Shown: positions 28,826-38,354, counted from the stretch's first letter. The stretch: 64,000 bases of DNA from Acidobacteriota bacterium (GCA_003223245.1 QHYI01000129.1:62001-126000); one strand, 5' to 3'. Made by a program: numbers and translations. The notes: generated by a model from the letters alone, not told the origin.

Positions 28826-30148
28826 ATGCAGCAAACCAAGAAGAACGGCGTCCTTTTCGCAGTCCTCGTTTTATTTGCCATCAACATTCTGAATTTTTAC
28901 GACCGGCACGTCCCCGGAGCGCTGGTCGAGCCCATGCGCAAGGAATTCCACCTGAGCGACATGCAGATTGGCCTGCTTGGAAGCGCGTTCATCTGGCTGT
29001 ACGCGATTATGGGCGTGCCGCTGGGACGCATCGCGGATTCCGGAAGCCGCAAGAAGCTGCTGGCCTGGGGATTGGTCGTGTGGGCGTCGCTCACGGCGTG
29101 CGCGGCGATTGCAACGAACTACACGGTACTTCTGATTTCGCGCGTGGGCGTGGGGCTCGGAGAAGCAACGTGCGCTCCGTCGGCGACGAGCTGGCTGGGA
29201 GATCTTTTTCCAGCGGAGAAGAGGTCCCGCGTGCTGGCGCTTTTCATGCTGGGCGTGCCCTTTGGCGGCGCGCTGGCGTACTTCTGCAGCGGTCCGCTGG
29301 CACAAGCGCACGGGTGGCGAGCAGCGATGGTCTTGGCGGCAGCGCCGGCGCTCGTGCTGGTTCCCGGATTGCTGATGCTCACGGAACCGCGGCGCGGCGC
29401 GAGTGAAACGAATCAAAGTGCGGTGGCGCGCACATCGGTGTGGAACTTGCTTCGCCTTCCGACGATGTGGTGGATCATCGCTTCCGGAGTTTTTCTCAAC
29501 TTCAATATGTACGCGATCGCGACTTTCCTTCCTGCGTTTTTGAGCCGGGTTCATGGCCTTTCGCTGGCCTCGTCGGGCATCGCGACGGGAGTGGTTTTTT
29601 TGCTTGGAGGGCTGGCTGGAGGTTTGGCCGCGGGGTACGTGGGCGATTTTATCGTTCGGCGGCGCAAAGACGGACGCATGCTGTGCGCTGCAATCGCGGC
29701 GCTAATTGCAGCGCCGCTGTCGTATTTGGGAATTCTGCAGCCTGCCGGATCGCTGCTCAAGGGAATTGCTCTTTTCTTGCTGACGTACGCGGTTCTGACG
29801 AGCTACTACGGCCTGGTGTACTCCGCGATTCAAGACATTGTGGCGCCGAATCAGCGCGGCATCACCATGGCGATTTATTTTATGGCGATGTACTTGTGTG
29901 GCGCGTCGTTCGGCCCGCTCTTGACCGGCCGCCTAAGCGACCTGCTGGCGCATCGCGCGGCGGTGCTGGCAGGTTCGACGGTGGTGACCGAATCGTTTCG
30001 CGCAATTGGTCTGCAGCGGGCCATGCTGATTATTCCCATTTTTTCTGTGGTTTTGGCGGGAGTGCTGTATATGGGTTCGCGAACGATAACTTCGGATATC
30101 GCGCGGCGGCAAATGCCGGCTTTCGAGCCTGCGCTTAGCTCGGATTAG
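28826..30148 (+). CDS. MFS transporter (Spinster/ACS-like)
   Basis: About 440 aa with twelve hydrophobic segments. The N-terminal signature INILNFYDRHVPGALVEPMRKEFHLSDMQIGLLGSAFIWLYAIMGVPLGRIADSGSRKK carries the MFS loop 2-3 pattern (G-x-x-x-D-x-x-x-R-K/R). SRVGVGLGEATCAPSATSWLGDLFP is the second MFS hallmark. The substrate is unknown; relatives move organic anions, sugar acids or lipids. The ATG at 28826 directly follows an in-frame TTG; no strong RBS is visible. Confidence 0.9.
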   Translation: MQQTKKNGVLFAVLVLFAINILNFYDRHVPGALVEPMRKEFHLSDMQIGLLGSAFIWLYAIMGVPLGRIADSGSRKKLLAWGLVVWASLTACAAIATNYTVLLISRVGVGLGEATCAPSATSWLGDLFPAEKRSRVLALFMLGVPFGGALAYFCSGPLAQAHGWRAAMVLAAAPALVLVPGLLMLTEPRRGASETNQSAVARTSVWNLLRLPTMWWIIASGVFLNFNMYAIATFLPAFLSRVHGLSLASSGIATGVVFLLGGLAGGLAAGYVGDFIVRRRKDGRMLCAAIAALIAAPLSYLGILQPAGSLLKGIALFLLTYAVLTSYYGLVYSAIQDIVAPNQRGITMAIYFMAMYLCGASFGPLLTGRLSDLLAHRAAVLAGSTVVTESFRAIGLQRAMLIIPIFSVVLAGVLYMGSRTITSDIARRQMPAFEPALSSD

Positions 30149-30223
30149 CGCAAGAAGACCGTAGGTTCGCAAGATCGATTCGACCGGCTCATGGGGTCGC
30201 TTCTTGCTGACAGGGAAGAAAGG

Positions 30224-30658
30224 ATGGTGAACGAAGGCGCTGGATTCTGGGATGCCAGTGCCTTAGTTCCTCTTTGCATTCACGAGACGCGGACTGCTCA
30301 AGCTCGTTCCTGCCAACGGAAGTCTAGGCAGGCGGTGTGGTGGGGAAGTCTTGTTGAAGTTTATAGCGCTATCAACCGCCTCCGTCGTGTCAAGGAGATT
30401 TCCGGTCTCGACCAGGCTAATGCCCTGCGACGCCTGTGGCAGATGAGCAGCGCTTGGCGCGAGATTCTTCCTGACGAGCGGGTTCGCGATTTGGCGGTGC
30501 AGTCATTGGATAAATATTCCCTGAGGGCGGATAGCTTACAACTTGCGGCTTCCCCGGTGTGGTGCGCGGAGCGTCCGTCAAACAGGACGGTCCTTTGCGC
30601 CGATCAACGGCTGGCAAAGGCGGCAAGCGCCGCAGGGTTTTCCGTCATCGAATTCTAG
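30224..30658 (+). CDS. PIN-domain protein, VapC-like toxin without visible antitoxin
   Basis: About 144 aa. The PIN acidic residues are present: D in FWDASALVPLCI, E in SLVEVYSAINRL, D in RADSLQLAA and D in VLCADQRLAKA. Such proteins are Mg-dependent ribonucleases, usually the toxin of VapBC pairs. A normal antitoxin gene (about 80 codons) should lie just upstream, but only 75 nt separate this gene from the MFS gene. The upstream in-frame stretch (FDRLMGSLLADREER, from about 30170) looks like an antitoxin tail. It may be an orphan toxin or a remnant whose antitoxin was lost. The ATG at 30191 is an alternative start. Confidence 0.8.
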   Translation: MVNEGAGFWDASALVPLCIHETRTAQARSCQRKSRQAVWWGSLVEVYSAINRLRRVKEISGLDQANALRRLWQMSSAWREILPDERVRDLAVQSLDKYSLRADSLQLAASPVWCAERPSNRTVLCADQRLAKAASAAGFSVIEF

Positions 30659-30798
30659 CCATCAAACCTTGGTTGCGCCCCGCCTGTGCCCCGGGGCAAA
30701 GCCCTTTTGCCGGGCCATGAAAACCTAGCGTACGAAAATAGCCCGGCGTAGGCAGGCGGAGATGAGTATACAGTTTTGGTGTGTTTTTTGATCGGCGC

Positions 30799-31611
30799 TT
30801 ACGGCGCGAGGGACAGGCGGTTGGCGTTGACCAGGGTGGTGAGGTCGGCCGCGATTTTCGTTGCGACTTTCTTGAGTTCGTCACCCGAGGGATCGCGGGA
30901 CAGTTCAAAGCGCTCGGCAGGAGCGTAGGAACTCACGGTGATGACTGGGCCGTGACGAGGGTCAGGGGCCGGAGGATTGGCCAGCGCGTAGAGCGGCTGC
31001 TCAGGGCTTTTGAGGTTGTTCACACCAACATAGAGAATGATGTTTGAACCGGTCGGTTCGCCTCCCACAAGAAGGCGACGCGCGCGATTTTGCTCATCGG
31101 CCTCAGCGAAAACGCCGAGGATTCGCACCCCCTGCTGAGGAGGTGGCGCGCCTGCAGCCAAACGGCGAACATCGTATCCGGCCTCCTTGAGCGCGCGGAT
31201 TATGTGCTCGGAAACAGCGTTCACCAGGGCGTGGGCCTGCTTGTCCGGCGTTTCTTCCATGGAATCGTCCGAAGAATCGGAAGTCTGAGGTGCGGACGAC
31301 TCAGGAGTTGAAGCCGAGGCCGAGGACCAGGCGCCCATTCGGGGCACACCGGAGGGAGAGCGTGCGGCGCCTCCTGTCTTCGTTTTTGCGGGTGGGGAAG
31401 TGCGGGATGGCGCAGGCTTAGGAGCGGGCTTGCGCCGAACGACGTCCAGATCGAAGTCGCTGACATACACCGTCATGTTTCCCGCGGGCGCGGCAGTTGT
31501 AGATTGAGCCTGAGGAGTGTCCGGTTCGGGCGGTGCTTGCTGAGGAGCCGGACGGGCGGCTAGGGAGAAAGCAACAAAAGGCAAAAAAACCAAAAAGCGA
31601 AAAGCCATCAT
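30799..31611 (-). CDS. Secreted DUF4410-like hypothetical protein
   Basis: About 270 aa. The signal peptide MMAFRFLVFLPFVAFSLAARPAP is followed by a short strand VYVSDFDLDVVRRKP, a Pro/Ser/Thr-rich spacer (about 60-120), then a folded domain: LVNAVSEHIIRALKEAGYDVRRLAAGAPPPQQGVRILGVF, FELSRDPSGDELKKVATKIAADL. The pattern (short-lived TVYVxDF, a helix with two basic residues, a final predicted ADLT helix) matches DUF4410. Probably periplasmic or outer-membrane associated; function unknown. The ATG at 31611 has GAGGA 5 nt upstream. Confidence 0.7.
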   Translation of the reverse strand: MMAFRFLVFLPFVAFSLAARPAPQQAPPEPDTPQAQSTTAAPAGNMTVYVSDFDLDVVRRKPAPKPAPSRTSPPAKTKTGGAARSPSGVPRMGAWSSASASTPESSAPQTSDSSDDSMEETPDKQAHALVNAVSEHIIRALKEAGYDVRRLAAGAPPPQQGVRILGVFAEADEQNRARRLLVGGEPTGSNIILYVGVNNLKSPEQPLYALANPPAPDPRHGPVITVSSYAPAERFELSRDPSGDELKKVATKIAADLTTLVNANRLSLAP

Positions 31612-31763
31612 GCAAATCCTCAAAGCCACAGCTTACCAGCAATTTGATGAGCCAGGGCGGAGAACCGGCACATCTTCATGCAGATGAAGAGACGACGCCA
31701 CGGTTGCCTCGGCACTGCCGAGCGGCGAGAAAAATCCTCCGAACAAAAGACCCCCATGCGGTG

Positions 31764-33180
31764 CTACGTAGGGTTAAGAATCTGCCGTGTGGCGGGGTAG
31801 ACGCGGCGGAAAGCGTCGTAGCTACCTCTGAGAGTAGCCACCGCGGCAGGGTGCGGATCGATGCGCGCGGCGACGCGAACTGCAGCTGCGCAGGCCGCGT
31901 CTACGGAGTGCCAGATGCCTGCTCCAACCGCGGCAAGAAGTGCCGCGCCATAGGCGGCACCTTCTTCCGCCTCGACGATTTCCACAGAATGGCCGTAAAC
32001 ATCGGCCTGAATCTGTCGCCAAAGCGGCGCGCGCGCGCCGCCACCACCGAGACGGATGCTTTGGACGGGAACGTTCATTTCGTTGAAGAGCGTAAAGGTG
32101 TCGCGCAAGCTGAAGGCAACGCCTTCCAGAATGGCGCGTACAATGTGGCCGCGCGTGTGCGAAGCGGTGATGCCCACGAGCGCGCCGCGCGCGCTGCCGT
32201 CGAGATGGGGGGTGCGCTCGCCCATGAGATAGGGAGTCCAGAGAAGGCCGTCGGAACCGGGGGGAATTTTGGCAGCTTCGGCGGTGAGGCGATCGTACGA
32301 TTCCGGCGTGCCCGAGGGATTGATCGTGAACGTGTCGCGGAACCAGCGTAGAGAAAGACCGGCGGCTTGCGTGACGCCCATAACGTGCCAGCGGCCGGGA
32401 ATCGCGTGACAGAAGGTGTGCACGCGTCCACGAGAATCGAGCGCAGGGCGATCGGTGGTGGCAAAGACGACCCCCGAAGTGCCAATGGTGGCGCTGACCG
32501 TGCCGGGAGAAACGATGCCCATGCCCACCGCGCCAGCGGCTTGATCGCCGGCACCTGCAACAACAGGAGTGCCAACGGCGAGGCCGCAAGTCGCAGCGCC
32601 CTCAGCGGAAACTTTGGCGCAAACCTCGGGTGATTCATAAACCGCAGGGAGCAGATTTTCCTCGAGTGCCGCGGCGTCGAGCATTTCGGCGGACCAGCGA
32701 CGACGAGTCACGTCGAGGAGCAAAGTACCGGAGGCGTCGGCCATGTCCGTGGCTCGCTCGCCGGTCAGGCGGAAGCGGACATAGTCTTTGGGAAGCAGAA
32801 GGTGGCGAACGCGGCTCCAGTTTTCAGGTTCGTTTTCGCGAACCCAGAGCACTTTTGTCAGCGTGAAGTTGGGGAGCGCGGGATTGCAAGTGAGCTGAAT
32901 CAGCCGCTGCAAGCCGAGGGCCTTCGTGAGCGTGCATTTGGCCGGAGAAGCCCACGCAAGCGATGTCTTTGGCGGAGAGATGCAAGCTAGAAAGAGCTTT
33001 GCGCACGGCGAGGGAAGCGGCGCGCCACCAATCCTCGGGTTGCTGTTCGGCCCAACCAATTTGTGGCGAGGCAAACGGCTGATGATCTTCCGTGGCGGAA
33101 GAGACCACGCGGCCGCTTTGATCGATGATGATCGCGCGCGTGCCGCCAGTGCCGACGTCAATCCCTAGTCCGTGAATAAA
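31764..33180 (-). pseudogene. xylB: Xylulokinase with internal deletion and lost start
   Basis: FGGY carbohydrate kinase. The N-terminal part (frame from about 33180) reads GLGIDVGTGGTRAIIIDQSGRVV and later CVGFSGQMHAH; the remaining part is in another frame and reads LTKALGLQRLIQLTCNPALPNFTLTKVLWVRENEPENW onward through GDQAAGAVGMG, TIGTSGVVFA and LGGGGARAPLWRQI to the end. In intact XylB about 25-30 residues lie between SGQMHG and this second block, so a deletion of some 80 bp with a frame change lies near 32945. No ATG, GTG or TTG precedes the first block in frame. Both lesions argue for true decay rather than sequencing error. It is convergent with the DUF4410 gene. Confidence 0.85.
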
Positions 33181-33311
33181 GCCCCTCGAAAATTTCAGGA
33201 AGCGAGTGCGGGAATCATCATATCCATTCGATTATCGATGGCAAGAGAATAGCTCGTCGCCAGCAGTTCGCTTAGGGGGCAGGGTAAGAAGCGGTCAGTC
33301 TCAATGAGGAA

Positions 33312-34520
33312 TTAAGCCTGTTCGCTGGTCATAATGAAAAGCGGCTTCATCTCAAAGCTGGCGTAATGCGGGCGAAGGCGCTCGGTGTTGTAGTGCTCCT
33401 TGACGTTGACCACTTTTTTCGAGGCCGTGACCGTGTCAATGGGCATGTTGTCGTAGCGGCCGCTTTTCAGAACGACCAGGCGGCCCTGGATCTTGTTCAG
33501 GATGAGATCCAGAGCGAGGTTGCCGAAAGCCATGGGAACAATGGAGTCAATGGCGTCGGGCTCGCCACAGCGCACCAAGTAGCCCAGTTTTTGGTTGATC
33601 ACCTCGATCTTCTTGCCCTGGTTATATTTCGGAGAAAGCTCCGTGAGTTCTTCGGAGACCAGATCGCCGATGCCCCCCAGCTTTTTATGGCCAAACGCGT
33701 CCGCGGCTTCTTTTTGGAAGACCATTTCGCCGCCCTGGAACATGGCGCCTTCAGAAACCAAAACGGTGGCGTAATGACTGGGATTGTGTGTGCGATCCGC
33801 GCTCAGCAATTCACAGAGCTGCTCGATATCAAATTTGTGTTCCGGGATGACGCAGCGGTTCGCGGCCCCGGCCATGGTAGGCAGCATGGCCGTGAAGCCC
33901 GCATAGCGGCCGAAAACTTCGAGCACCATGAAGCGTTCGTGCGAGCCTGCCGACGTGCGCAGATCGTTGGCGAGCTGAATCGTGCGCGTGATGCAGGTGC
34001 TGAAGCCGATGCAGTAATCCGTGCCAGGAACGTCGTTGTCCATGGTCTTGGGAATACCCACGACTTTGAAGCCTTCCTGGTAAAGACGCACGGCATAACT
34101 GAGCGTGTCGTCGCCACCAATGGGAATCAGGTATTCGATGCCTAACCACTCCAGGTTTTTCAGTACTTCGTGGGTGAGATCGTTCTTGTCGGTGGTATAG
34201 GTGCTTCGCATGTGTTCCGGGACGCCGGATTTGCTGACGCGGCTCGGGTTGGTGCGCGAGGAATGCAGAAAAGTGCCCCCGGTGCGTCCCGCGCGGTTGA
34301 CGATTTCCTCGTTCAGGAACTGGAAATTGTCGGAATTGTCGTAATTCTTGTCGCGAACCATTTCCACGAGGCCTCCCCAGCCGCGGCGAATTCCAATAAC
34401 ATCGTAACCTTCGCGGAGCGCGCGGAAGGTGACGGCGCGGATCGCGGGATTGAGGCCGGGAACGTCGCCGCCCCCAGTGAGGATGCCGATGACCCCTTTC
34501 TTGCTCTTGACGTTTGCCAT
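33312..34520 (-). CDS. 6-phosphofructokinase, PPi-dependent type
   Basis: About 402 aa, the length of the bacterial PfkA/PFP group. ILTGGGDVPGLNPAIRAV opens the protein. The nucleotide/pyrophosphate site reads IPIGGDDTLSYA: the second Asp in GGDDT marks PPi-dependent enzymes (ATP enzymes have GGDGS). The fructose-6-phosphate site is IPKTMDNDVPGTDYCIG, where Lys in PKTMDND also fits the PPi type. The start is the ATG at 34520 (MANVKSKKG); the longer frame from 34604 adds a poorly conserved leader. PPi use makes the step reversible, so the enzyme may work in both glycolysis and gluconeogenesis. Confidence 0.9.
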   Translation of the reverse strand: MANVKSKKGVIGILTGGGDVPGLNPAIRAVTFRALREGYDVIGIRRGWGGLVEMVRDKNYDNSDNFQFLNEEIVNRAGRTGGTFLHSSRTNPSRVSKSGVPEHMRSTYTTDKNDLTHEVLKNLEWLGIEYLIPIGGDDTLSYAVRLYQEGFKVVGIPKTMDNDVPGTDYCIGFSTCITRTIQLANDLRTSAGSHERFMVLEVFGRYAGFTAMLPTMAGAANRCVIPEHKFDIEQLCELLSADRTHNPSHYATVLVSEGAMFQGGEMVFQKEAADAFGHKKLGGIGDLVSEELTELSPKYNQGKKIEVINQKLGYLVRCGEPDAIDSIVPMAFGNLALDLILNKIQGRLVVLKSGRYDNMPIDTVTASKKVVNVKEHYNTERLRPHYASFEMKPLFIMTSEQA

Positions 34521-34726
34521 GAGTGGATAGCTCGCTTCTTCGTGAGATGGGAAACAAAGAATTATCTCCTTTGCCGCGAGATTTAGGAAGGGCCGGGGAA
34601 TCATTCGTTTTTTCGCACGAATGCATGAAAAAAAAGAACAGAGAACCGAAGCCCGCCCTTTTCGCGCTTCACATTATTTCCATCGCTCAGAAGGGAGTGC
34701 TCGTCGGTTTCCATAGCACGATGATG

Positions 34727-34754
34727 AAAGGGGCGGACCGAAGTCCGCCCCTTT
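34727..34754 (-). terminator. Perfect 12-bp hairpin after the HAD gene
   Basis: AAAGGGGCGGAC (34727-34738) pairs perfectly with GTCCGCCCCTTT (34743-34754), with a 4-nt loop. It lies 36 nt after the stop of the minus-strand HAD gene, in the right place for its terminator. Only a short T-run follows on the minus strand. Confidence 0.6.
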
Positions 34755-34789
34755 GCTATTCAGACAAAGTGAGTGCCGCCTGGGGAGTG

Positions 34790-35611
34790 TTAAGCGTTGC
34801 TGGAGGAGGCGGGCGTGGCGGCCATCGGCTTCGCGGATTCCTGGATCGTCAGCATGTCCGTGCGCACTTTGTCCCATTCGAGCAGAGTGAGTCCATGCGC
34901 CGCAAAGAACTTTCGGATCTTTGCAGAGTCCCAATTCATGACTTTCTCCATCACCGGAACGAGCACGCTCATGGCGTTGTCGCTGAGCACCGTGCGCTTG
35001 GCCACGCGTGTAATGAACTTGGCCTCGCTGACCGCGATGGTCAATCCGTCGTACTGGTTGATATGCATCATCACCGGCAAATCCGAGCTGCCGTCGCCCA
35101 TGTAAATAATCTGGTCGTGGCTGATGCCGAGGCTCGCGCGCAGTTCCTCAAGCACGGTGATTTTGCCCCAGCCTGCGGAAGCGCGAATGATGGAGGCGAC
35201 TTCTCCCGCTTCGTTGTAGCGGAAGCGCGTGCCGAGAATATGATCCGGCGGAACGATGCCTTCGAGCGCCGATTGAATAATCTCCTGCGGTGCCGCGGAG
35301 ATTACGTGGAAATGGAATTTGTAGCCTTCGCCGAGCGTGTCGAGCGCGCGAGCAAACAAGGCCACATTGTGCTTCAGGCGAATGCGCTTGCCAGTCTCGA
35401 TCAGATGCTCGCCCCGGACACGCCGAAAATCCGGGTCATGCAGAATGAGATAGCTTAGCTCCGCGCCCTGTTGGACGAGGTTCATTTCCGCCAAGCCTTT
35501 GACCTTGTCGTGAAACCCGTGAAAACCGATGAGCTCGCTCAGAACGACTCCAGAGTCGTTGAAGCTGAGTGTCTGGTCGAAGTCGCTCGCCAGCAAGTAT
35601 TGTTTCACCAT
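34790..35611 (-). CDS. HAD-superfamily phosphatase
   Basis: 273 aa. The DFDQTL motif (residues 10-15, D-x-D-x-T) is the HAD nucleophile site; [11 protein letters not shown] is motif II and [11 protein letters not shown] the Asp-rich motif IV. The cap region [23 protein letters not shown] fits phosphoserine-phosphatase-like enzymes acting on small phosphorylated metabolites. A Ser/Ala-rich tail ends the protein. Start ATG at 35611. A perfect hairpin follows its stop. An IS630 element lies about 235 nt upstream of its start, in its promoter region, and could have changed its expression. Confidence 0.85.
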   Translation of the reverse strand: MVKQYLLASDFDQTLSFNDSGVVLSELIGFHGFHDKVKGLAEMNLVQQGAELSYLILHDPDFRRVRGEHLIETGKRIRLKHNVALFARALDTLGEGYKFHFHVISAAPQEIIQSALEGIVPPDHILGTRFRYNEAGEVASIIRASAGWGKITVLEELRASLGISHDQIIYMGDGSSDLPVMMHINQYDGLTIAVSEAKFITRVAKRTVLSDNAMSVLVPVMEKVMNWDSAKIRKFFAAHGLTLLEWDKVRTDMLTIQESAKPMAATPASSSNA

Positions 35612-35846
35612 GCACTAGTACCCCTTTCTACCTTTCTTCTTGGTAGGGCTGGCTCTGGGAAGCTTGCACCCCTCTACTGACACCTTAACCGCGTTTCCCC
35701 AGAATCCCTCACGAATTATCTTAATGGGTGCGATGCGATAAAAAGGTCAACGATTCATTATACCGTGGTTTAGATGCTGGGTCATGATAAGGGGTTAGAA
35801 AGAAAGGAGATGCATGTACAAAAAGGAACAGCAGTGTACAAATTCC

Positions 35847-36926
35847 CTAGTGTAGCGTCTCCAACGCTTCTTTACATTTGGCGATTTTGGCCATAATTCG
35901 TTCTACAGATGCGCTCCAGACGAAAACCTTGGGATTCTGATTGTGGGTTTGGATGTAGTGGTTGATAGCGGCGATCAAATCCGGGACGTTCTGGAAGGAG
36001 CCTCGACGGATGCGCTTGTCGGTAATCTCGCGGAACCAGCGCTCCACCATGTTCAGCCAAGAGCTGGAAGTGGGAATGAAATGCAAGTGGAAGCGGGGAT
36101 GGCGTTTCAGCCAAGATTGCACGCGAGGATGTTTGTGCGTCCCGTAGTTGTCGACGATCAGATGCAAGTCCAGCTCGAGTGGTGTCTTGACGCTGATCAG
36201 CTGCAGGAAACGGATAAATTCTTGATGGCGATGCCGCGGCATGCAATCGCCAATGACCGTCCCATCCAGCATGTTCAGCGCAGCGAACAAGTTCGTCGTG
36301 CCATTGCGTTTGTAGTCGTGCGTTTGCCGGGCCGGAACTCCCGGCCTGAGAGGCAAGAGCGGTTGAGTGCGGTCGAGGGCCTGAATTTGACTTTTCTCGT
36401 CGACGCAGAGCACCAAGGCTTTGTCGGGCGGATTCAGATACAGTCCCACCACGTCGTGGAGTTTCTCGACGAAACGCTTGTCGCGGCTGAGCTTGAAGGT
36501 CTCGAGTAAGTGCGGTTTCAGATGGTGCTGCTTCCAGATTCGGTGAATGGTGTCTTTGCTCAGCCCCTGAGCCTGGGCCATACTTCGCGCGCTCCAGTGG
36601 GTGGCGTCGGGCGGCGTCGTGTGCAGGGTGGCGTGGATCGCGGCTTGGACCTTGCGGTGAGAAATCCGGGGAATACGCCCCGGACGAGGCGCATCCTTTT
36701 CGAGCACCGGCAGCCGAAGCGCCAGAAAGCGTTGACGCCAGAGTTGCACAGTAGGTCGCGAGATGTGCAAGGTACGTGCAATATCTTTGCTCAACAGCCC
36801 CTGGGCAGCTTTGCAAATAATCTGGGCGCGCTGAACCAATCGAAGCGGGACGCGTCGTCCCGCGGCCCATTTGTCCAGCACCGCTCGTTCCTCGGGGGAC
36901 AAGCGGATGGCTTCTGCGACTCTCAC
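35847..36926 (-). CDS. IS630-family transposase
   Basis: 359 aa. Helix-turn-helix N-terminus (ARTLHISRPTVQLWRQRFL) and DDE catalytic core: D in LVLCVDEKSQIQAL, D in LDLHLIVDNYGTHKHP, and E in SSWLNMVERWFREITDK, the pattern of IS630/Tc1-mariner enzymes. It is a full-length, undisturbed frame, so the element may be active. The protein's TAG stop overlaps the terminal TA of the element. Confidence 0.95.
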   Translation of the reverse strand: MRVAEAIRLSPEERAVLDKWAAGRRVPLRLVQRAQIICKAAQGLLSKDIARTLHISRPTVQLWRQRFLALRLPVLEKDAPRPGRIPRISHRKVQAAIHATLHTTPPDATHWSARSMAQAQGLSKDTIHRIWKQHHLKPHLLETFKLSRDKRFVEKLHDVVGLYLNPPDKALVLCVDEKSQIQALDRTQPLLPLRPGVPARQTHDYKRNGTTNLFAALNMLDGTVIGDCMPRHRHQEFIRFLQLISVKTPLELDLHLIVDNYGTHKHPRVQSWLKRHPRFHLHFIPTSSSWLNMVERWFREITDKRIRRGSFQNVPDLIAAINHYIQTHNQNPKVFVWSASVERIMAKIAKCKEALETLH

Positions 36927-36984
36927 TGGTAGACAGCATAAGAACGCGGCCGTTATAAGTCAAGCTATTTATGCGACACCCCAC
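35850..36984 (-). mobile_element. IS630-type insertion sequence
   Basis: About 1.1 kb, flanked by TA on both sides (35848-35849 and 36985-36986), the target duplicated by this family. Reading inward, both ends begin TAGTG: the left end CTAGTGTAGCGTCTCC and the right end, read on the other strand, CTAGTGGGGTGTCGCATAA. The terminal inverted repeats are imperfect but recognisable. The single transposase gene fills the element. It sits between the HAD phosphatase and arsR genes. Confidence 0.8.
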
Positions 36985-37094
36985 TAGCGAAAACGAGATG
37001 GCCGCAGCAAAGAAAAGGAGAAAGCGCTAGGGCCGTTCGAACGGAAAGGAAGGCCGCGATCCCGGAGAGGTAAAACGAGGCCTGCCCACCCGCA

Positions 37095-37388
37095 TCAACG
37101 GCTCCGCGTTTTTTTCCGCTTCGCGATTTGCCCGAGCGCCCGGGTAAATTCCTCGACCGTCTCTGGCAGCGCTTCACTGTAAACAAACTGCCCTTCGCGG
37201 CGGCAGGAAATCAGCCGCGCTTCGCTCAGAATTTTCAGATGATGGGAGACCGTCGCCGGCGTGACTCCGCGCATCGAAACAATCTCCCCGCAGTTCATCT
37301 GCCCGGAGCGCGAGATAGCCTCGAAGATGCGTAGCCGCGTTTCGTCGGCCAGCGCCTTGGAGATCTTCTCGATTTGCGCGCGGTTCAT
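37095..37388 (-). CDS. ArsR-family transcriptional regulator
   Basis: 97 aa, winged helix-turn-helix. ADETRLRIFEAISRSGQMNCGEIV and the recognition helix VTPATVSHHLKILSEARLISCRREGQFVYSEAL match the ArsR/SmtB family. The usual metal-binding ELCVCD motif is absent, so the signal may be something other than a metal. Divergent from the SDR gene at 37596; the 207-nt shared region probably contains their operator and the two genes form one unit. Start ATG at 37388; a GTG three codons upstream is possible. Confidence 0.9.
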   Translation of the reverse strand: MNRAQIEKISKALADETRLRIFEAISRSGQMNCGEIVSMRGVTPATVSHHLKILSEARLISCRREGQFVYSEALPETVEEFTRALGQIAKRKKTRSR

Positions 37389-37595
37389 GAGCGCCACATT
37401 CAGGGGATTGGCCGAAGTCTAGCGAATTACGGCCTCTGCCGCCAGAGAATTATGCCCCGGGCTTCCCATGGGCCAAGAATGCTGTAACCGCAGACTTCGA
37501 CAGTCATCTAAATATCGAAATCCCGAAGGCCGCGCGGATGCGTTCGCCGGATAGAGGGCTTTCGAGCAAACCCCATACAACAAGGGAGACCAAAC

Positions 37596-38354
37596 ATGAG
37601 CAGCAGCAAAAGACTCGAAGGGAAAGTCGCGGTAGTGACCGGCGGCAACAGCGGCATCGGGCTGGCTACGGCAAAACGCCTGCAAGAAGAGGGCGCGCGC
37701 GTCGCTATTTCGGGGCGCAACAAGAAAACCCTCGACGAAGCCGTGAAGACCATTAGCAACGGCGTCGTGGCGGTTCAGGCCGACGTGTCCGAGACCTCCG
37801 GAGTGGACAAGCTGTATTCCGAAGTTTCCAAGAAGCTTGGGAAAATTGATGTTTTGTTCGTGAACGCGGGAATCGCAAAATTCGCTCCACTTGCGGAGAC
37901 GCCCGAAACCCTTTTCGACGAGCAGTTCGACACTAACATCAAAGGCGCATATTTCACCGTGCAGAAAGCAATTCCGTTCCTGAACGACGGCGCATCGATC
38001 ATTCTGAATACCAGCGTTGCCGACCAAAAGGGCACTGCGGGGGCAAGCGCGTATGCCGCAACGAAAGCGGCTTTGCGTTCGCTGGCCAGAACCGCTGCGG
38101 CGGAACTCGTCGGGCGAGGGATCCGCGTGAACGCCGTGGCGCCAGGGCCGATCGCGACGCCCATCTTCGGGCGAACCGGTCTCCCCAAGGAATCGTTGGA
38201 TGAATTTGCCAAGGGCATTGTTGGAAAGGTGCCGATGAAACGCTTTGGACAGCCGGAGGAAGTCGCGGGCGTGGTCGCCTTCCTGGCCTCGCAGGACGCG
38301 TCGTATATCACCGGCGAAGAAATCAACGTCGATGGTGGGTTAGGCCAAATCTAA
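37596..38354 (+). CDS. SDR-family oxidoreductase
   Basis: 252 aa. Cofactor motif TGGNSGIG, structural VNAG in place of NNAG, catalytic Tyr-x3-Lys in SAYAATKAAL, and a SITGEEINVDGGLGQI-type C-terminus. Its substrate is unknown; relatives act on glucose, polyols or quinones. Divergent from arsR, so probably repressed by it. ATG at 37596 (MSSSKRLEGKVAVVTGG). Confidence 0.9.
   Translation: MSSSKRLEGKVAVVTGGNSGIGLATAKRLQEEGARVAISGRNKKTLDEAVKTISNGVVAVQADVSETSGVDKLYSEVSKKLGKIDVLFVNAGIAKFAPLAETPETLFDEQFDTNIKGAYFTVQKAIPFLNDGASIILNTSVADQKGTAGASAYAATKAALRSLARTAAAELVGRGIRVNAVAPGPIATPIFGRTGLPKESLDEFAKGIVGKVPMKRFGQPEEVAGVVAFLASQDASYITGEEINVDGGLGQI

Noticed and set aside
35872-36984. 370-aa minus-strand frame shifted relative to the IS630 transposase
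   Set aside because: Same-strand shadow of the DDE-containing transposase frame.
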